Source: Rhizaria sp. SCN 62-66
Taxonomy: Eukaryota > Rhizaria, unplaced
Assembly (NCBI GenBank): GCA_001724265.1
Contig: MEDY01000107.1
Span: 1 to 64,000 of the forward strand
Length of the DNA: 64,000 nt
Reading direction: 5' to 3'
The stretch's first letter is position 1. Each line of letters begins with the position of its first letter. This document shows, piece by piece, positions 1 to 12,100 of the stretch. The position numbers were made by a program, and so were the translations under genes. The notes beneath the pieces were generated by a model, which saw only the letters and a program-made list of their open reading frames with translations, did no database searches and was not told the origin of the DNA.

Positions 1-1
1 C

Positions 2-211
2 GACTCCGAGGAGGAGATCAAGGAGGCCTTCAAGGTCTTCGACAAGGACGGCAACGGCTTCATCTCGGCCGCCGAGCTCTCCCACGTCATGACCCACCTT
101 GGCGAGACCCTGTCCGACGACGAGGTCGCCGAGATGATCCGCGAGGCCGACATCGACGGCGACGGCCAGATCAACTACGACGAGTTCGTCAAGATGATGA
201 TGTCCTCATAA
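2..211 (+). CDS. CAM: Calmodulin, C-terminal lobe (5' end outside window)
   Basis: The last 69 codons of calmodulin, the EF-hand calcium sensor that binds and regulates kinases, channels and cytoskeletal targets. The visible part holds EF-hand III (loop [12 protein letters not shown]) and EF-hand IV (loop [12 protein letters not shown]), each with Asp/Asn/Glu calcium ligands in canonical positions, and ends in the typical VKMMMSS tail before TAA at 209-211. It is nearly identical to calmodulins across eukaryotes. The position corresponding to Lys115 is Thr (GETLSDDEV), a mild divergence. The N-terminal lobe and start codon lie upstream of the window. Codons are strongly G/C-ending, as in the large genes that follow. 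Confidence 0.97.
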   Translation, partial: DSEEEIKEAFKVFDKDGNGFISAAELSHVMTHLGETLSDDEVAEMIREADIDGDGQINYDEFVKMMMSS

Positions 212-927
212 GCGCACCGGCACCTTTACTGCTGCGCTCCACGATGCGATGCGACGCCACACCACATCCCACTTGGCGCACTCCCCTGCTTGCTTGCTTG
301 CTTGCACACTGCAGCACTTGCACACACGCGCGTGCACACTTGCTCGCATCTGACAACAACTCATCTTCCAATTTCCCAATCTCACACATTATTACGTAAC
401 TGCTTCAACAAAGCCAAGCCTAGTCTGATGATTTTTTTTCTCTCCGTGTCGTCTGCCCCGCATGCCGCGCACTCGACCCTGTGTGCGCTCTGTGTCGGCT
501 GACGCTCCCTCTCTAGTATGAATCCTAATCCCAACCCGCCGTCTTTCGCAACACGCACACACGCACACTGCGACTGCAAGTCTCTATCTGCTGTAGTGCG
601 TCTGCGTTGGGTGGCGCGGTGTGTTCTGCGCTGTATACACAAATTACATTTAGTTCCACTCAATTCCTATCCATGTTCCCTACACTTTCTTGAACTCTCG
701 ACTTGCTACCTCATTTGTTATGTCTATGAATCAGGTCTATAAATTACAAGTATGTATTTCTGTCTGTATTTCTGGTTGCCAGTGGCCAACACGACACAAA
801 TAATAATAAAACATAAGTACTGACATACAGAGAACGCTTTCATGTTGCCACAACACGAGCATTCTTCGACAGTTCAGTCTGGAACAAGATCTCAGTCAAA
901 AGTTTCTCATTCAATCGAGACACCTTC
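212..927. other. Convergent intergenic region (calmodulin / DHHC 3' ends)
   Basis: No gene is visible. The first part is C/T-rich on the + strand and the last part, around 790-840, is A-rich with AATAATAAAA. This fits two 3' untranslated regions meeting tail to tail. Open frames here are short and show no coding signal. Confidence 0.6.
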
Positions 928-2706
928 TCAGCCCAACTGAGCCTGAGCCTCGGCCTCCTCGGTCTCCTCGTTATCTGAGTTTTCGTTCTCCGAGTCAGAC
1001 TGCATGATGGCTTCAGCACCCCAGCCCCTGCGCTCGGCTTCGCGCCTGCGCTCACGGTCACCATATTCGTCCACAACATCATCATCCTCACCATCCTCAC
1101 CATCCTCATCATCCTCACCATTGTCACTGTCGTCAGCATTGCTAGACTTGTTAGTGTTAGAGTGCGTGTGGCGTGGGGGGAACTGGCCCGCCGCGACTCC
1201 CGGGTGCCACGAGCACCGCGCCCAGTCGTCCTGCCCGTCGCCCGCCTCCTCACTATGGAGGCCGGCGGCGCCAAGAGGCTGCGCGAGCGCCGGCGCCGTG
1301 GGGACGAACCACTGCCACCACAGCTCGCGGGGCCCCATGACTTCCTCGAAGCGGCTCAACATAAGCGGCGCGCCCGATGCCAGCGCTTCGACGAGCGACA
1401 CGCTCGCGCGCGCCGCCACCGCAGTCACGGCGCCGGACCCCGCCGCGGCCCCGGCGCCCGCGGAGGAGGCCGTGGCGGCCGCGGCGCCGATCCCGCCCAC
1501 GGGGCTGCGCACGCTGAGGAGCGAGGCGGGGGATTTACTATGGGGCGAGGCGGGGGAGCGCGGGGACAGGAGCCCCGCCGCGGCGGCCGGGTCGCGGGCG
1601 GCCAGCGCGGCGACGGCGGCGCGACCCGCGGGGGCCGGGGACTGGCCGTACGGCGCGAGGTACACCACGGAGCTGCCGGGGGCGACTGTGCCGAGGCGCT
1701 CGCCGAATTCGAGAGTGGTGACGCCCTGCGCGACGAGGTACAGGTGGAACGCGAGGAACCCGCCAAGCGCGAGCCCGACGGCGGCGCCGACAACGAAGAT
1801 CAGCAGCGTCGCGAGCATGCGCGGGGACGAACCCAGCCCGGCGACGGCGCCGCCGGTGGCCGCCGAGCCCAGCGCCTCGGCGCGCGCGGTCGCCGCGGGG
1901 GAAGCTAGGCCGCCGAGGAAGCCCGCGCGCAGGACCAGGTCGAACACGGTCAGCGAGGCCAACAATGTCGTGTAAAGCAGGAAGAGCAGGAAGTACTTGT
2001 GGTTCGCGGCGCCGACGGTGGCGTAGACGAAGATGCAGTGGTGGTCGAGGCGCCGCACAGTGCGCCCCGTGACGTGACACAGGTGGGCGCGGTCGGGCTT
2101 GAATACGCGCGTGCGCGCGCAGTAGCGGCGCGAGAGGTCGGGACGCCGCTCCCACGCGCGCTGTAGCGCGAACGCGGCCACGGGGACCGGCGGCGAGAGC
2201 GGCAGCAGCGAGTCCACGTCTTTCGAGCTTTTCTTGGAGGGGAAAGTGGAGGTACCGGTGCCCCAGACGCCGTGGCGGCGTGTCACGGAACCCGGGTCCT
2301 CGGCCGAAACGCGATAGAGCGTAACGAACAGCCCCACGGTCAGCGCCGCGATGGCCGGGAGCGTGAAGCGGTCCAGGAGTTCCGTGCGAACCCAGTCGCG
2401 CGGGTCGGTGAGGCGCAGCCAGTAGTACGCGGCCAGATACCCGACGATGATGCACAGGACGATGTAGAACGGGATGCGCGAGGGCGGGGCAAAGCGGCGC
2501 GAGAGGCGCGCGTCGAAGTTGTGGTCGTCGTCTTCGGACGCGGGCTCGGGCTCGGCCGCGACCGCGGGGCCGTGGTTGTGGTTGCAGCTGCCGCTGCTGC
2601 CACTGTGGCTGTGGCCGTGGCCGCCGCTGCCGCCGCCGCTTGAAGCGCTGCCGTGGGAGTCGGCGGCCGCGACAGAGGCCTTGGACTTCTGCTGGGGCTT
2701 GGTCAT
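928..2706 (-). CDS. DHHC-family palmitoyltransferase with degenerate Cys-rich domain
   Basis: A 592-residue membrane protein of the DHHC S-acyltransferase family, which transfers palmitate from acyl-CoA to protein cysteines at endomembranes. The topology fits: membrane segments near residues 80-97, 115-132, 239-260 and 297-325, a DPG motif (138-140) after the second, the catalytic DHHC at 221-224 and a TTxE motif (TTLE, 330-333) after the fourth. The Cys-rich domain (196-239) is unusual. Most of the conserved Cys/His zinc ligands are Thr or Leu (YCART, AHLCHVT, GRTVRRL, YATVG), and DHHCPW is DHHCIF. The N-terminus is His/Gly/Ser-rich and the C-terminus has a long Ala/Ser region and an acidic stretch. 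I chose the ATG at 2706 because the upstream extension lacks coding bias. The stop is TGA. It is divergent from the calpain gene. Activity is uncertain, since some yeast DHHC proteins also lack zinc ligands. Confidence 0.85.
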   Translation of the reverse strand: MTKPQQKSKASVAAADSHGSASSGGGSGGHGHSHSGSSGSCNHNHGPAVAAEPEPASEDDDHNFDARLSRRFAPPSRIPFYIVLCIIVGYLAAYYWLRLTDPRDWVRTELLDRFTLPAIAALTVGLFVTLYRVSAEDPGSVTRRHGVWGTGTSTFPSKKSSKDVDSLLPLSPPVPVAAFALQRAWERRPDLSRRYCARTRVFKPDRAHLCHVTGRTVRRLDHHCIFVYATVGAANHKYFLLFLLYTTLLASLTVFDLVLRAGFLGGLASPAATARAEALGSAATGGAVAGLGSSPRMLATLLIFVVGAAVGLALGGFLAFHLYLVAQGVTTLEFGERLGTVAPGSSVVYLAPYGQSPAPAGRAAVAALAARDPAAAAGLLSPRSPASPHSKSPASLLSVRSPVGGIGAAAATASSAGAGAAAGSGAVTAVAARASVSLVEALASGAPLMLSRFEEVMGPRELWWQWFVPTAPALAQPLGAAGLHSEEAGDGQDDWARCSWHPGVAAGQFPPRHTHSNTNKSSNADDSDNGEDDEDGEDGEDDDVVDEYGDRERRREAERRGWGAEAIMQSDSENENSDNEETEEAEAQAQLG

Positions 2707-3124
2707 CGCGCACACTGGCTGGTGTGGATCAGGACAGTCAGGGGCGGTTGGTAGAGCAGTGCGCGCAATGCGGAGAGTGACGAAGTAGGACTTCTTGGAC
2801 AGGGTGAAACAGAGATGGATTTGACAGTGAGATGTATGATTGAAGGGAAAATCAACAAGACTTAATACGGAAATCACACCAGAATATCTAAAACAAAGAC
2901 GAGATTTGCTGAAAAACGATCGAAACACAAGTTTCACGGTGATATTTTTGCGGGACGACGGGAAGGCTTCTCCGTTGGCGCTCGCGCTCGGGTTGGTGCT
3001 GATGGTGACACTTGAATTAGCTTTTTTTGAATGCTTCTGGTGGCATAACCCTTCCGTTACTAGTGGCTGAATTGAAAGTCCAGATAGAAATTTGAAGGTG
3101 GTACTTGGCCCCATAATTATTACC
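2707..3124. promoter_or_regulatory. Divergent intergenic region between DHHC and calpain genes
   Basis: These 418 bases separate two head-to-head genes and must hold both promoters. They are more AT-rich than the flanking coding DNA. I see no clear TATA box. Confidence 0.5.
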
Positions 3125-6100
3125 ATGACAGGTACGACTGCGTACTTCCACGACGTAACAGAGGAGGGGGCTCCCTGGGCTCTGTGGGTGTCGACGCTGC
3201 TGCTCGGCATCCCCACCCTCCTCTACAGCATCATCATGATCTCCGTCGTGGCGGGACGCCTCCGCTTCTCAGGTTATCTCCGTGCCTGGATTCACGTTAA
3301 CCGCAAACGCTACTTCATTCACTTGGTACGTTCTACACGCTCCCGTTTCTTTCGTCACTCGTATCGTCCGAGTAACGCTTTGCTCACTCATCCAATCACC
3401 TTGTGTTTCCACCCATACCTAACTGTTCTTGTCTGCCCGTGCCACAATTTTTCTGCACCACCCCAGTCGCACATGTGGCGCATGGAGCGCTACTTCATCT
3501 GCGCGTTCTGCCTGTGCTTCGCCGCGCCGTTCGTGTCCCTCGCCGCCTGGGCCGCCGCGCTGGCTGCGGCATCGCTGCCGCAGTATGCGGCGGCCGTGGC
3601 GCTCGCCGTCGTCGGCGCGCTGCTGCTGTCGCTCGCTGCGGCCTGCTTTGTTGACAACGCCGCCGCGTGCACCGTCTTCGGCCGCGTCCTCGCCGCGCTC
3701 GGCGGCGTCTGTATCGTCGGCGTCTTCTGCTTCCTCGCCGCCACCACCGCGGGCGCGACGTTCTACGCGCGCTCTGTCTACTGCTACACGCTCTCGCTGC
3801 TCTGCACCTATCTCGCACTGCGCCTTGACCGCGTGCTGTCGCTGCCCTCGCCCGCGCCGTTCCTTGACGTCGACCTCTCCGCCGCCGAGGCCGAGCTCGA
3901 CCTGGCCGTCATCACCGCCTCGACCTACGCCGACCGCCACAGCGCCTACACCACGTTCAACGCGGCCACGGCGCGCCGCGTCGCCGCCGCGGCCGTGGAG
4001 CAGCAGGGCTTTGGCCGCTGGCGCGCGCTCGTGCTCTCGCTCGCGCTCTCGGTCGGCTCCGTCGCCGCGCTCGCAGGCGCCGTCGCCACCGTCACGCTCA
4101 CTCTGCACTCGCACTGGCGCCGCGCGCTGGCCGCCGCCGTGGTCATCGCCGCCTCGGACGCGCTGATCGCGTGGTACTCTCGCCGCCGCGCGCTCGCGCT
4201 GGCCACCGCGACCGCGCCGTCCCCGCCCAACGGACTCGCGCTGCTCGCTTGCCTCGCGCTGCCGCGCGTGCTGCTGCTGCTGCTCAAGGATTGGTTCACA
4301 GCGACGTCGATCACGTTTCTGCTGCTCGCGGTCGGTGTGCTCTACACTGACGCCGCGCTGCGCATCTACCCGCCCGCGGGCGCGGCCGCGGCCGCCGCGG
4401 CCGCCGTGGCCGCCGCCGGCGACGCCACCATGCTGCCTGGGCTCTCGGTAGCCGCGGTCAAATCGACCCCCGGAGCGACCGTGAGCGTGCTGGTCGCAGG
4501 GCCAGACCCGGCCGCCGTGGCTGCGGCCCGCGCGCACCGCCGCAGGCTCGCGGAGGCCGGTCTCGGCGACGGCAGCGGCAGCTCGACGTGCTCCGAGTCG
4601 GAGTCCGAGTCCGGCTCAGACTCTGACACGGCCGACGCCGCCGCTGACCACAACAACAGCAACAACAACAGCAACAACGGCAAAAACGGGGATACTGCTG
4701 CAACACGCGCCGTGTCTTTTGCTAACCTAGACAACAGTAGTCGAGGCAAGGGCGATTCGAGCGCGCTCGTTACTTCCACGGCAACTGACGCTGACTACGA
4801 CGATACCGCTGCTGCTGGCGAGGATTGCGACTGCGCCTGCCCTTGCCCCGCGTGCTCCGGCCTCGTCCCCGGCCAGCTTTACACCAGCGGCGCCGTGCCC
4901 GCCGTATCAGGCAGTGCCGCTACGGCCACGGCGGGCGCCGTCACGGCGGGCGGGCCGAACAGCCTTAGCCACAGCGGCCGCTGCGCCGGGTGCGTGCGCG
5001 CCTGCGGCTGCCAGCCGTGCCGCCGCGTCGCGCGCCGCCGCAACCTGCCCTCCGCGCCCGCCGTCGACGCGCTGGCGCCGCCGCCCGACTCGCTGCCGCC
5101 GGCCGACGCGGGCACCGCAGTCGGCGCCGTCTCGGCCGCTACGGCGCGGGGACGCGCGCGCGACCGCGAGCAGCGCGAGCAGCGTCTGCTGACAGGAGAC
5201 ATCGACGGTGACGCAGCCTATGCGCACGCGCGCGCACAGTCGCCCGCGTCCACGTTGCATTCACGGTCAGTCTCGCGCTCGGTCTCCCGCACTGCCGGCC
5301 CTGGCGCTGGGGGCCAGTCCTCGTCGTCTGCGGCGGCGGCGGCGCGCGGGCACCGGCGGTCGGGCTCGCTGTCCGCGGCACTGGCGCTGGGCGGCGGCGG
5401 CGGACTGGGCAGCGACATTGTCTTCAGCCGCGAGTCTGCGCTCACAGCGCTCGTCGCGGCCGCCGCGGCCAGCCACCCTGACGCCGTCACCACGCGCGCG
5501 CTCGCCGCTCTGGCCGCCGCAGCCGCGCGCGCGCCCAAGGGATCCTCCGCACCTGTGGGGCCGGTGACTGTGGTGTACCGCGACGAGCCGCCCGAGGTGG
5601 ACGTCGCCGACGTCAGCGCGATGCCGGCCAGCCAGTCGCTCGCCAGCACAAAGCACGGACTGCTGCTGCTCGCAGGCACGCCGCTAACGCCCGCAGCGCC
5701 CACCGCGCCTGCGGGCGGCGCGCGCCCCGCCGCGCCCGGCGCCGCCGCGCCTGCGTACGACACGTTTCCGCCGTCGTCGTGCGCGGTCTACGGCACTGCG
5801 GTGACGGGCGTGGAGGCGACCACGGCGCGCGCGCTCGCGGGCGTCGCGGACCGCGGTGCGCAGCCGCTTGGTGTGACCACGTTCCTCGCCACCGATGGCG
5901 GCGGCGGCGGCATGGGGGCCGGCGCGGCGGGCGCGGGCGGCGGCGGCGACACCGAGGCCGGATCGCGCGCGGGCTACGGTATGATTGACGCGACCGGTAT
6001 GAGCTGCGCGCCGGTCAACCCAAACGCCGGCGTGCGCGCGGGGCTCGGCGCCTCTAGCAACACCGGCGGTGCCGGTAACGGCGAGGCTGCTGCGGACGCC

Positions 6101-9100
6101 GAGGCCGGCGGGTCCAAGGTGAATAAGCGACGCCGTCGCGGCGGCGGCAGAGGGCGGCGCAACCGCGACCGCGGCGGCGGCGGCGGCGGTGGCGATAACA
6201 CCGGTGACGACGACGACGACGACGACAGCGACGGCGACAGTGCCGCCGCGACGGGCACCGCCACGGGCGGCTCGGGCGGCGGCGGCAGCGGCGCGGACCT
6301 CAGCTCCGTGATGGGCTCCGTCGGCTTGGTCGGCGCGCTGATGGGCGACGCGCTCATGTCGTCCGCGCCGTCCGACGCCGGGACCGCGCTGCAGCCGCGC
6401 TTCGGCCGCTACTCCTCCGCCTCAGAGGCATGGTTCGCGGACCTCATCACTAACGGCATTGGCGGCGCGCTGCGCGGACCCCGCGCGGCCCCGGCCTCAG
6501 CGCGGCTCGGCGCCGCCACCGCGGGCGGGGCCGGCCGCCGCCACCGCCGTCGCCGCGGCCGACACGCGCCGCGGCCGTCGCGGATTTGCAGCGCGCCGCG
6601 CACCTGCGCTGGCGGACGTGTTAGCGCACGTGGTGACTGTGAGCCCCGCCGACGCGACAGGCGGCGCGGTCACAGCGTCGTACAGTGCGCGCTCCACGGC
6701 CGCCGCGGCCACGGCGTCCGCGCTCGCTGAGCTGGCCGCCGCGGACGCCGCCAACGCCGCTGCCAAGCAACAACAACAGCAGCAGCAGCAGCTGCAGCAG
6801 CAACGTCAGAGCTTGTTCGGGGCGCTCGGCGCTCCTGGTCTGTCCGCGCAGTCCCCTGCAGCCGCTCCCAGTGCCAACACCAATTCCGCGGGCTCCCCAG
6901 CAACAGACGGCGGCAAGTGGTGTTTGGGCGCTGCTGCCTCCGCGCCGCAGCTCACCGTGGCCGACACACTTGCGCTCGCGCTGGGATGGTCGCCGCGCGA
7001 ACGCGTCGTCGTGTCCCAGCGCTCTTTCGACGTCCGCGCACACGCCCCCACGGGCGCCGCGGCCGCCGCGGCGCGCGCCGCTGCGGCCGCTGCCGCGGGC
7101 GCTGGCTCCGCGTTCGCCGGCTACGAGGCCTTTAGCCCGGCCACGGCCGAGGCCGCCGCAGACGCCGAGCGCGCGGGCACGTTGCTGACGATGGCCGCGG
7201 CGTGGGACGAGGACGCCACGCTCTTCCAGCGGATCGGACCTGAGGCCGCGGCCGCCGCGGCCGCTAAGGAGCGCGCCGACGCCCTTGTCGCGGCTGGCCC
7301 CGGCGGCGCGGCCGGCAAGAAGGCGCTGTCGCGCTTCCGTAGTGCGGGCGCGGGCGAGTCCGCGTCCGGCGGCGGCGCGCGCGGGGCCGACACGGTGCTG
7401 CCGCTGGGGACGGTGCGCCTGGCTGTGGCGGCCACGGTCACGTTCGCAGCCGCGATCCTGTTCTACGCCGCGGCCGCGCTCGTGCGGCACCGCATCGGGC
7501 TCGGCGCGCCCGACGACAGCAGCAGCAACAGCAGCAGTGCGAGTACTACGGAGAATAGCTACGCAGGTACATGGGCTTGGTGGGTGATGCATTCGCTTGT
7601 CTCTCATTTCGCGCCCACACAGTCGATCCTTGTCGACATCTCCCCTGCTGCCTCGCCGCCGCCGACGCCGCCTCAGGCCGTGATGGTGCTCATCGTGGCC
7701 GTGCTCTTCGTTTTTTTCCTCCGTAGCCTCGCCATCGCGCGCCAGTACCACTTCCTGCCCGCGCCCGCTGCCTCGCGCGCGCTCTGGCTTGGCGCGCTGC
7801 CCGCGTCACTCGCACTGGCGATGCTGCTCTGGCTGCTCTACGCGCGCCCACTTGCCGCTGTCATGACGCTGCTGCTGCCGACGTGGTTGCTGCTTACTGT
7901 GCGCACCATCGCGCGCTTTGGCACGCTCTCGGTGCTCCGCGCGCGAGTCAAGGCCGCGGCGCGCGCGCGCATCTCGATGCAGTCCTCCAGCTCGCACGGC
8001 GGCGACGGCAGCAAGGCGGGCGCAGCGGCCGCGGCGGGCTCGGCGATGGGCGTCGGGAGCGTGCCGTATGGGTTCATCACGCTCTCGTGCCTCTGCGGCT
8101 GCCGACGCTCGCGCGCGCGCAAACGCGCCCAGGCCGCCGCGGCCGCCAACGCCGCGGCCAGCGACGAGGCCGAGTCCGGGTGGATCCCGGGCCAGCGCAC
8201 CGTGGTCGAGATCTCCACGCTGACCACCGCGCTTACGGCGGACTCGACGGGCGTGCTGCTCACCGCGGGCGGCGGCGCGCTGAGCGCGGGGCAGGCCAAC
8301 GTGCGCGTGACGGCCGTCAAGATCACGCCCCCGCGCACAGTCAACAGCGCGCACTTGGCGGCGATGACCGCGGCCGCGCTCACGGCGGCGAACCGCCAGC
8401 AGCGGCAGCAACTGCAGCAGCAACAGCTACAGACCTGGGACCGCTCGCTCGCCGGGCCCGCCGCGGCGCAGCGCGCGTTGTCGAGCCCCGGCGGCGACGA
8501 GGCGACGCCCGAGTCCACGGCGGCCGCGCTCGCGGGCACGGCTGCCGCGCCGCAGGGCCTGTGGGTGGGTCGTCTGGTCCCCACCGCGACCGCAGCCCAG
8601 GTGCGCAGCGGGGTCGTGTTGCGCGAGCGGTCCGCCGCGACGGGCGCGCGGTGCGTGGGCACGGCCACAGTCACCACGGGCGTGCACAAGATCACCGTCG
8701 CGTCACCCACGCCGCCGTACCTGCACCCGCTGGAGCGCGCCGCGGTCGTGTCGGCGCTGCAGCTGACGCTGCTCACGGTCGTGCTCTTCCCCGTGCTGCT
8801 CTACCTGGCGACGGACCCCGCGGCGGACGTGCTGTCGTGGGGGCTGCCCGCGGGCACGACGCTCCTGAGCACGCAGCGCGGCGTGCTGATCGACTTGCTG
8901 TGCTCGCGCGCCATCTCGATCTTCTTTCCATTTGCGCTCATCGCGATCTTTCTCATCGTGCTCGCGTTCTACCGCTACCTCTCAGGCCGCGGGCACTCGA
9001 CCGCAGCGGCCGCAACACACGACGCGCGTGCAGCTGCCGACTCTGCCGGCGCGACCGGAGGCTCTTCGACAGGTGCGGGTTATGGTGCAGCTGTCGCGAC

Positions 9101-12100
9101 GTCTGCCAGTGCGTCGACCACCGCGGCGTCACAGCTTGCGGCGAACTCGGCCGGCATGCGTGCAGCGAAACGGTCCATCTTCGCATTAGTCCTGCTGCTG
9201 CAGATTGCTGCCCTGTTCGCGGCGGCTGCCATGCTTGCTGCGATCGTGGGCACCAACGGCTTCAACGGCTGGACGCTGGAGGGCACGAACGCGGACCCCT
9301 ACGCGGGGCCGTTCGCCGCGCCGGACTGGGGCTGGCACTGGCTTTTGTGGCCGTGGCGCCTTGTCGGGCTTGACGTCTTTGACGCAAAGACCACCGTCGG
9401 CAAGACATCACTGTCACTCATGTCCTTGCTCAGTCTTAATGACAGCTTAAACGATTATGCACTTTATGCGGACGTTGCCACTGCTGCCATCGATGCGGTT
9501 TCGAGTACCCAATCGCTGGAGACTATTGTTGCACCTTTAGCTTCAACGACGCTGAGTTCTGTGAACACCAAGGTTGTTTGGCTCTCATTCCCACTTGCAG
9601 CGCCGCTTTTGCCGCTGACAACGCTGCTGCGCCCGACACCGCGGCTGCTGCTCATCACGCTGACATTCTCCCTGCTGCCTGTTGCAGTCGTGCTGTTTCT
9701 CTTCGCATGGATGGAGGCCACTGCGCCAGAGAACGCCGCTACGCCCGCCGGTAAGGGCCGCAGCTCGGCTAACACCACCACTGGCGCGATTGCCGCGGGC
9801 GTGGGATTGGGCGGCGGCTCCGGCGGCGGCGCGGCGGGCTCTCGCTGGCATCCCCCGTCGCTGTGGACGACTGCGGTCGCGTTCCTGACCGTGACACTGC
9901 TGATGCTCGCAGTGACTGCGGTGCCGCAGCTCAACCCGCCGATTCCGTTGCTGCTGCTCGTGCTCGCCGCCGTCGCGGTGCCTGTGCTGTCGGCGGCGGC
10001 GCAGCCCATCGCGCTGGCGCTCGGCCACGGCTGCGTGCGGCCGTCGCGCGTCGCTATTGGCCTCGCCATTGTAATGCTTTCCGGCGCGGCTGCGGGTCTC
10101 GTCGCCTGGGCCGTGCTCGACATTGTGCTGGCCGGCGCGCTGATTGCGTTCGAGCTTTGCAGCATCGCGGTGCTGTGCGCCGTGCTTGCCATCGCGCTTG
10201 GTCGCACGCTCACTATGCTGCCCACGGCCGCGGTCGCCTCGGGTGGCAGCGATGACACGGCTGCCGCTGAGCAGCAACTCGCGCGCGCCAACGCTAAGGC
10301 CACGGCTGCTGCAGCTAATGCAGCCGCTGCGTCTTCGAGCTCGTCGGCGTCTGCCTCCGCTGTGCAGTCATCGCGCGTCGGGTCCGCAGGCGAGCACGCT
10401 GGCGCAGAGTCGCCGTTCGCAGCAGTCACCACAACAACCACCGCGGTTGCGACGAACGCTCGCTCTACCGCTCGCGCTGACGCCAGCTCCGGTGGGAGTG
10501 AGACGGCGGTCTCCGCCGTTGCTGCGCCCAAGGCGGCATCGGTTTTCAACGAGCTCTTCTACTTTGGACACCTCTTCTTTCCAGTGTTCCGTGCTTTCCC
10601 ACTTACAACCACCGCGTCGTCCGCGGGCGCGGCGTCGGCACACGATCTACGCGTGAGCTCAGGGCTATTCGTGCCGTTCTTCGTCTTTGTTGGACTGCTG
10701 CTGCTGTGGAGCGTGGTCGCGGCTGTGTTGGGTGTGCCTCGCTCTGCGCTCTCCGTCGCGTCAATCGCGCACATCCTCGCTGTCACTGTCTGCATGGAGG
10801 CCTCCGCGCGGTCCCGTGAGGCATTTGCTTCGCTTGTCCCGCGCCTGTCTCCGCTCACTGTGCGTCTCGCACGTGAAGGCACTCTTGCCGTTGTCGCCAG
10901 TCGCCACGCGCTCGTTGAGGCCCGCCGCACGCTTGCAGCACAGCGCACTGACGCACGCACGCGCGCCGAGGCGCTTTCCGAGGTCCAGCGCGTGTCCGCG
11001 CTCGCTACGCCTCATATGCGCCGTCTTACGGTTGAAGCAGCGCTGCAACGCAGTGCTGCCGCTGCCGAGGCCAAGCCAGCGGCCGCGACGAGCGACGCTC
11101 GAGTGGTGCCTTTGGGCGCGTCTATGACTGTGGTTTCTGATGAGAAGCGCGTTGTCCCCGCACAGCTCCCGTTGCAGCGGCTCGAGCGGCTTGCGCGCGA
11201 ACAGAAGAAGGAGCTCCGCGCATTGCAACAACAGGCGCCCGTTTCTATCGCCGGACTGCCGCACTCGCTCAAGGACGAGCTTATGGCAGTGCGTGTACGT
11301 AACCGTGCTGTGCGCGCGGCCACCATTACACTGCAGGGCGCGTTTGCAGCGCGCCGTGCACACTTGCAGCGTCACCCGCGCGCTGCTAAACTCGGCTCTG
11401 CGGCAGCGCGTGCTGTTGGCGTCCCGCGCGCTAAGGGCGTTGCCGCGGCGTCTCTGTCGTGGGCTGGGCGCGCGCTTTCACTGCTCTACGCGTCTCTACC
11501 TGCCGCTGTGGACCAAGCTCACTCTCTGCGGTTGCTTCGCTCGCGTGCAGTCGCGCAATTTGTGTTTGCGGTCGGTCATGTGACGGCATCGCGTGCCGTG
11601 TTTGACCGGCGCAACTACGTGCTCTTCACGCGGTGGCTGCGCTCTGCGCGCTTCACCGTGCTTCCCCGCGCTGCGCCAAACGAAGAGTTGCTGGCTGCGC
11701 TGTCGGTAGACGAGGCCGCACAGGCCCGCCGCTGGCTGCGCGCGTGGTGGCAGCGGGCCGAGGCCCGGTCTGACGACGTCCTTGAGGAGCGCTACATCGC
11801 GACAGTGCGCGACGACCGCGTGCGCGCCGGTGCTGCCGCAGCCGTTGGTTTTGCTGACGAAATTACGGAGCGCGATGTCGCTGCCGTTGCTGCGGGCGGG
11901 GAAACCGCACCTGATGCACTCGACATGCTTGCTTCCGTTCCACCGGGCGCTGTGGCTGGGAGCGCGTGCACGCAGGCGGTCGCCACGGCTGTGAAGCGCC
12001 AGCTAGCCGCCGCTGTGGCCGTGCACGGCGACTTCTCGCTTGGCGCGGACCTGGACCTCGATCCTGTGAGTGCCCGCGCTGCTATTGCTGGCGACGACGG

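Noticed and set aside
6433-6500. Possible GT-AG intron of 68 nt with an upstream CTAAC that might explain the calpain frame break
   Set aside because: Removing 68 bases leads into the wrong frame, so it does not join the two open frames.
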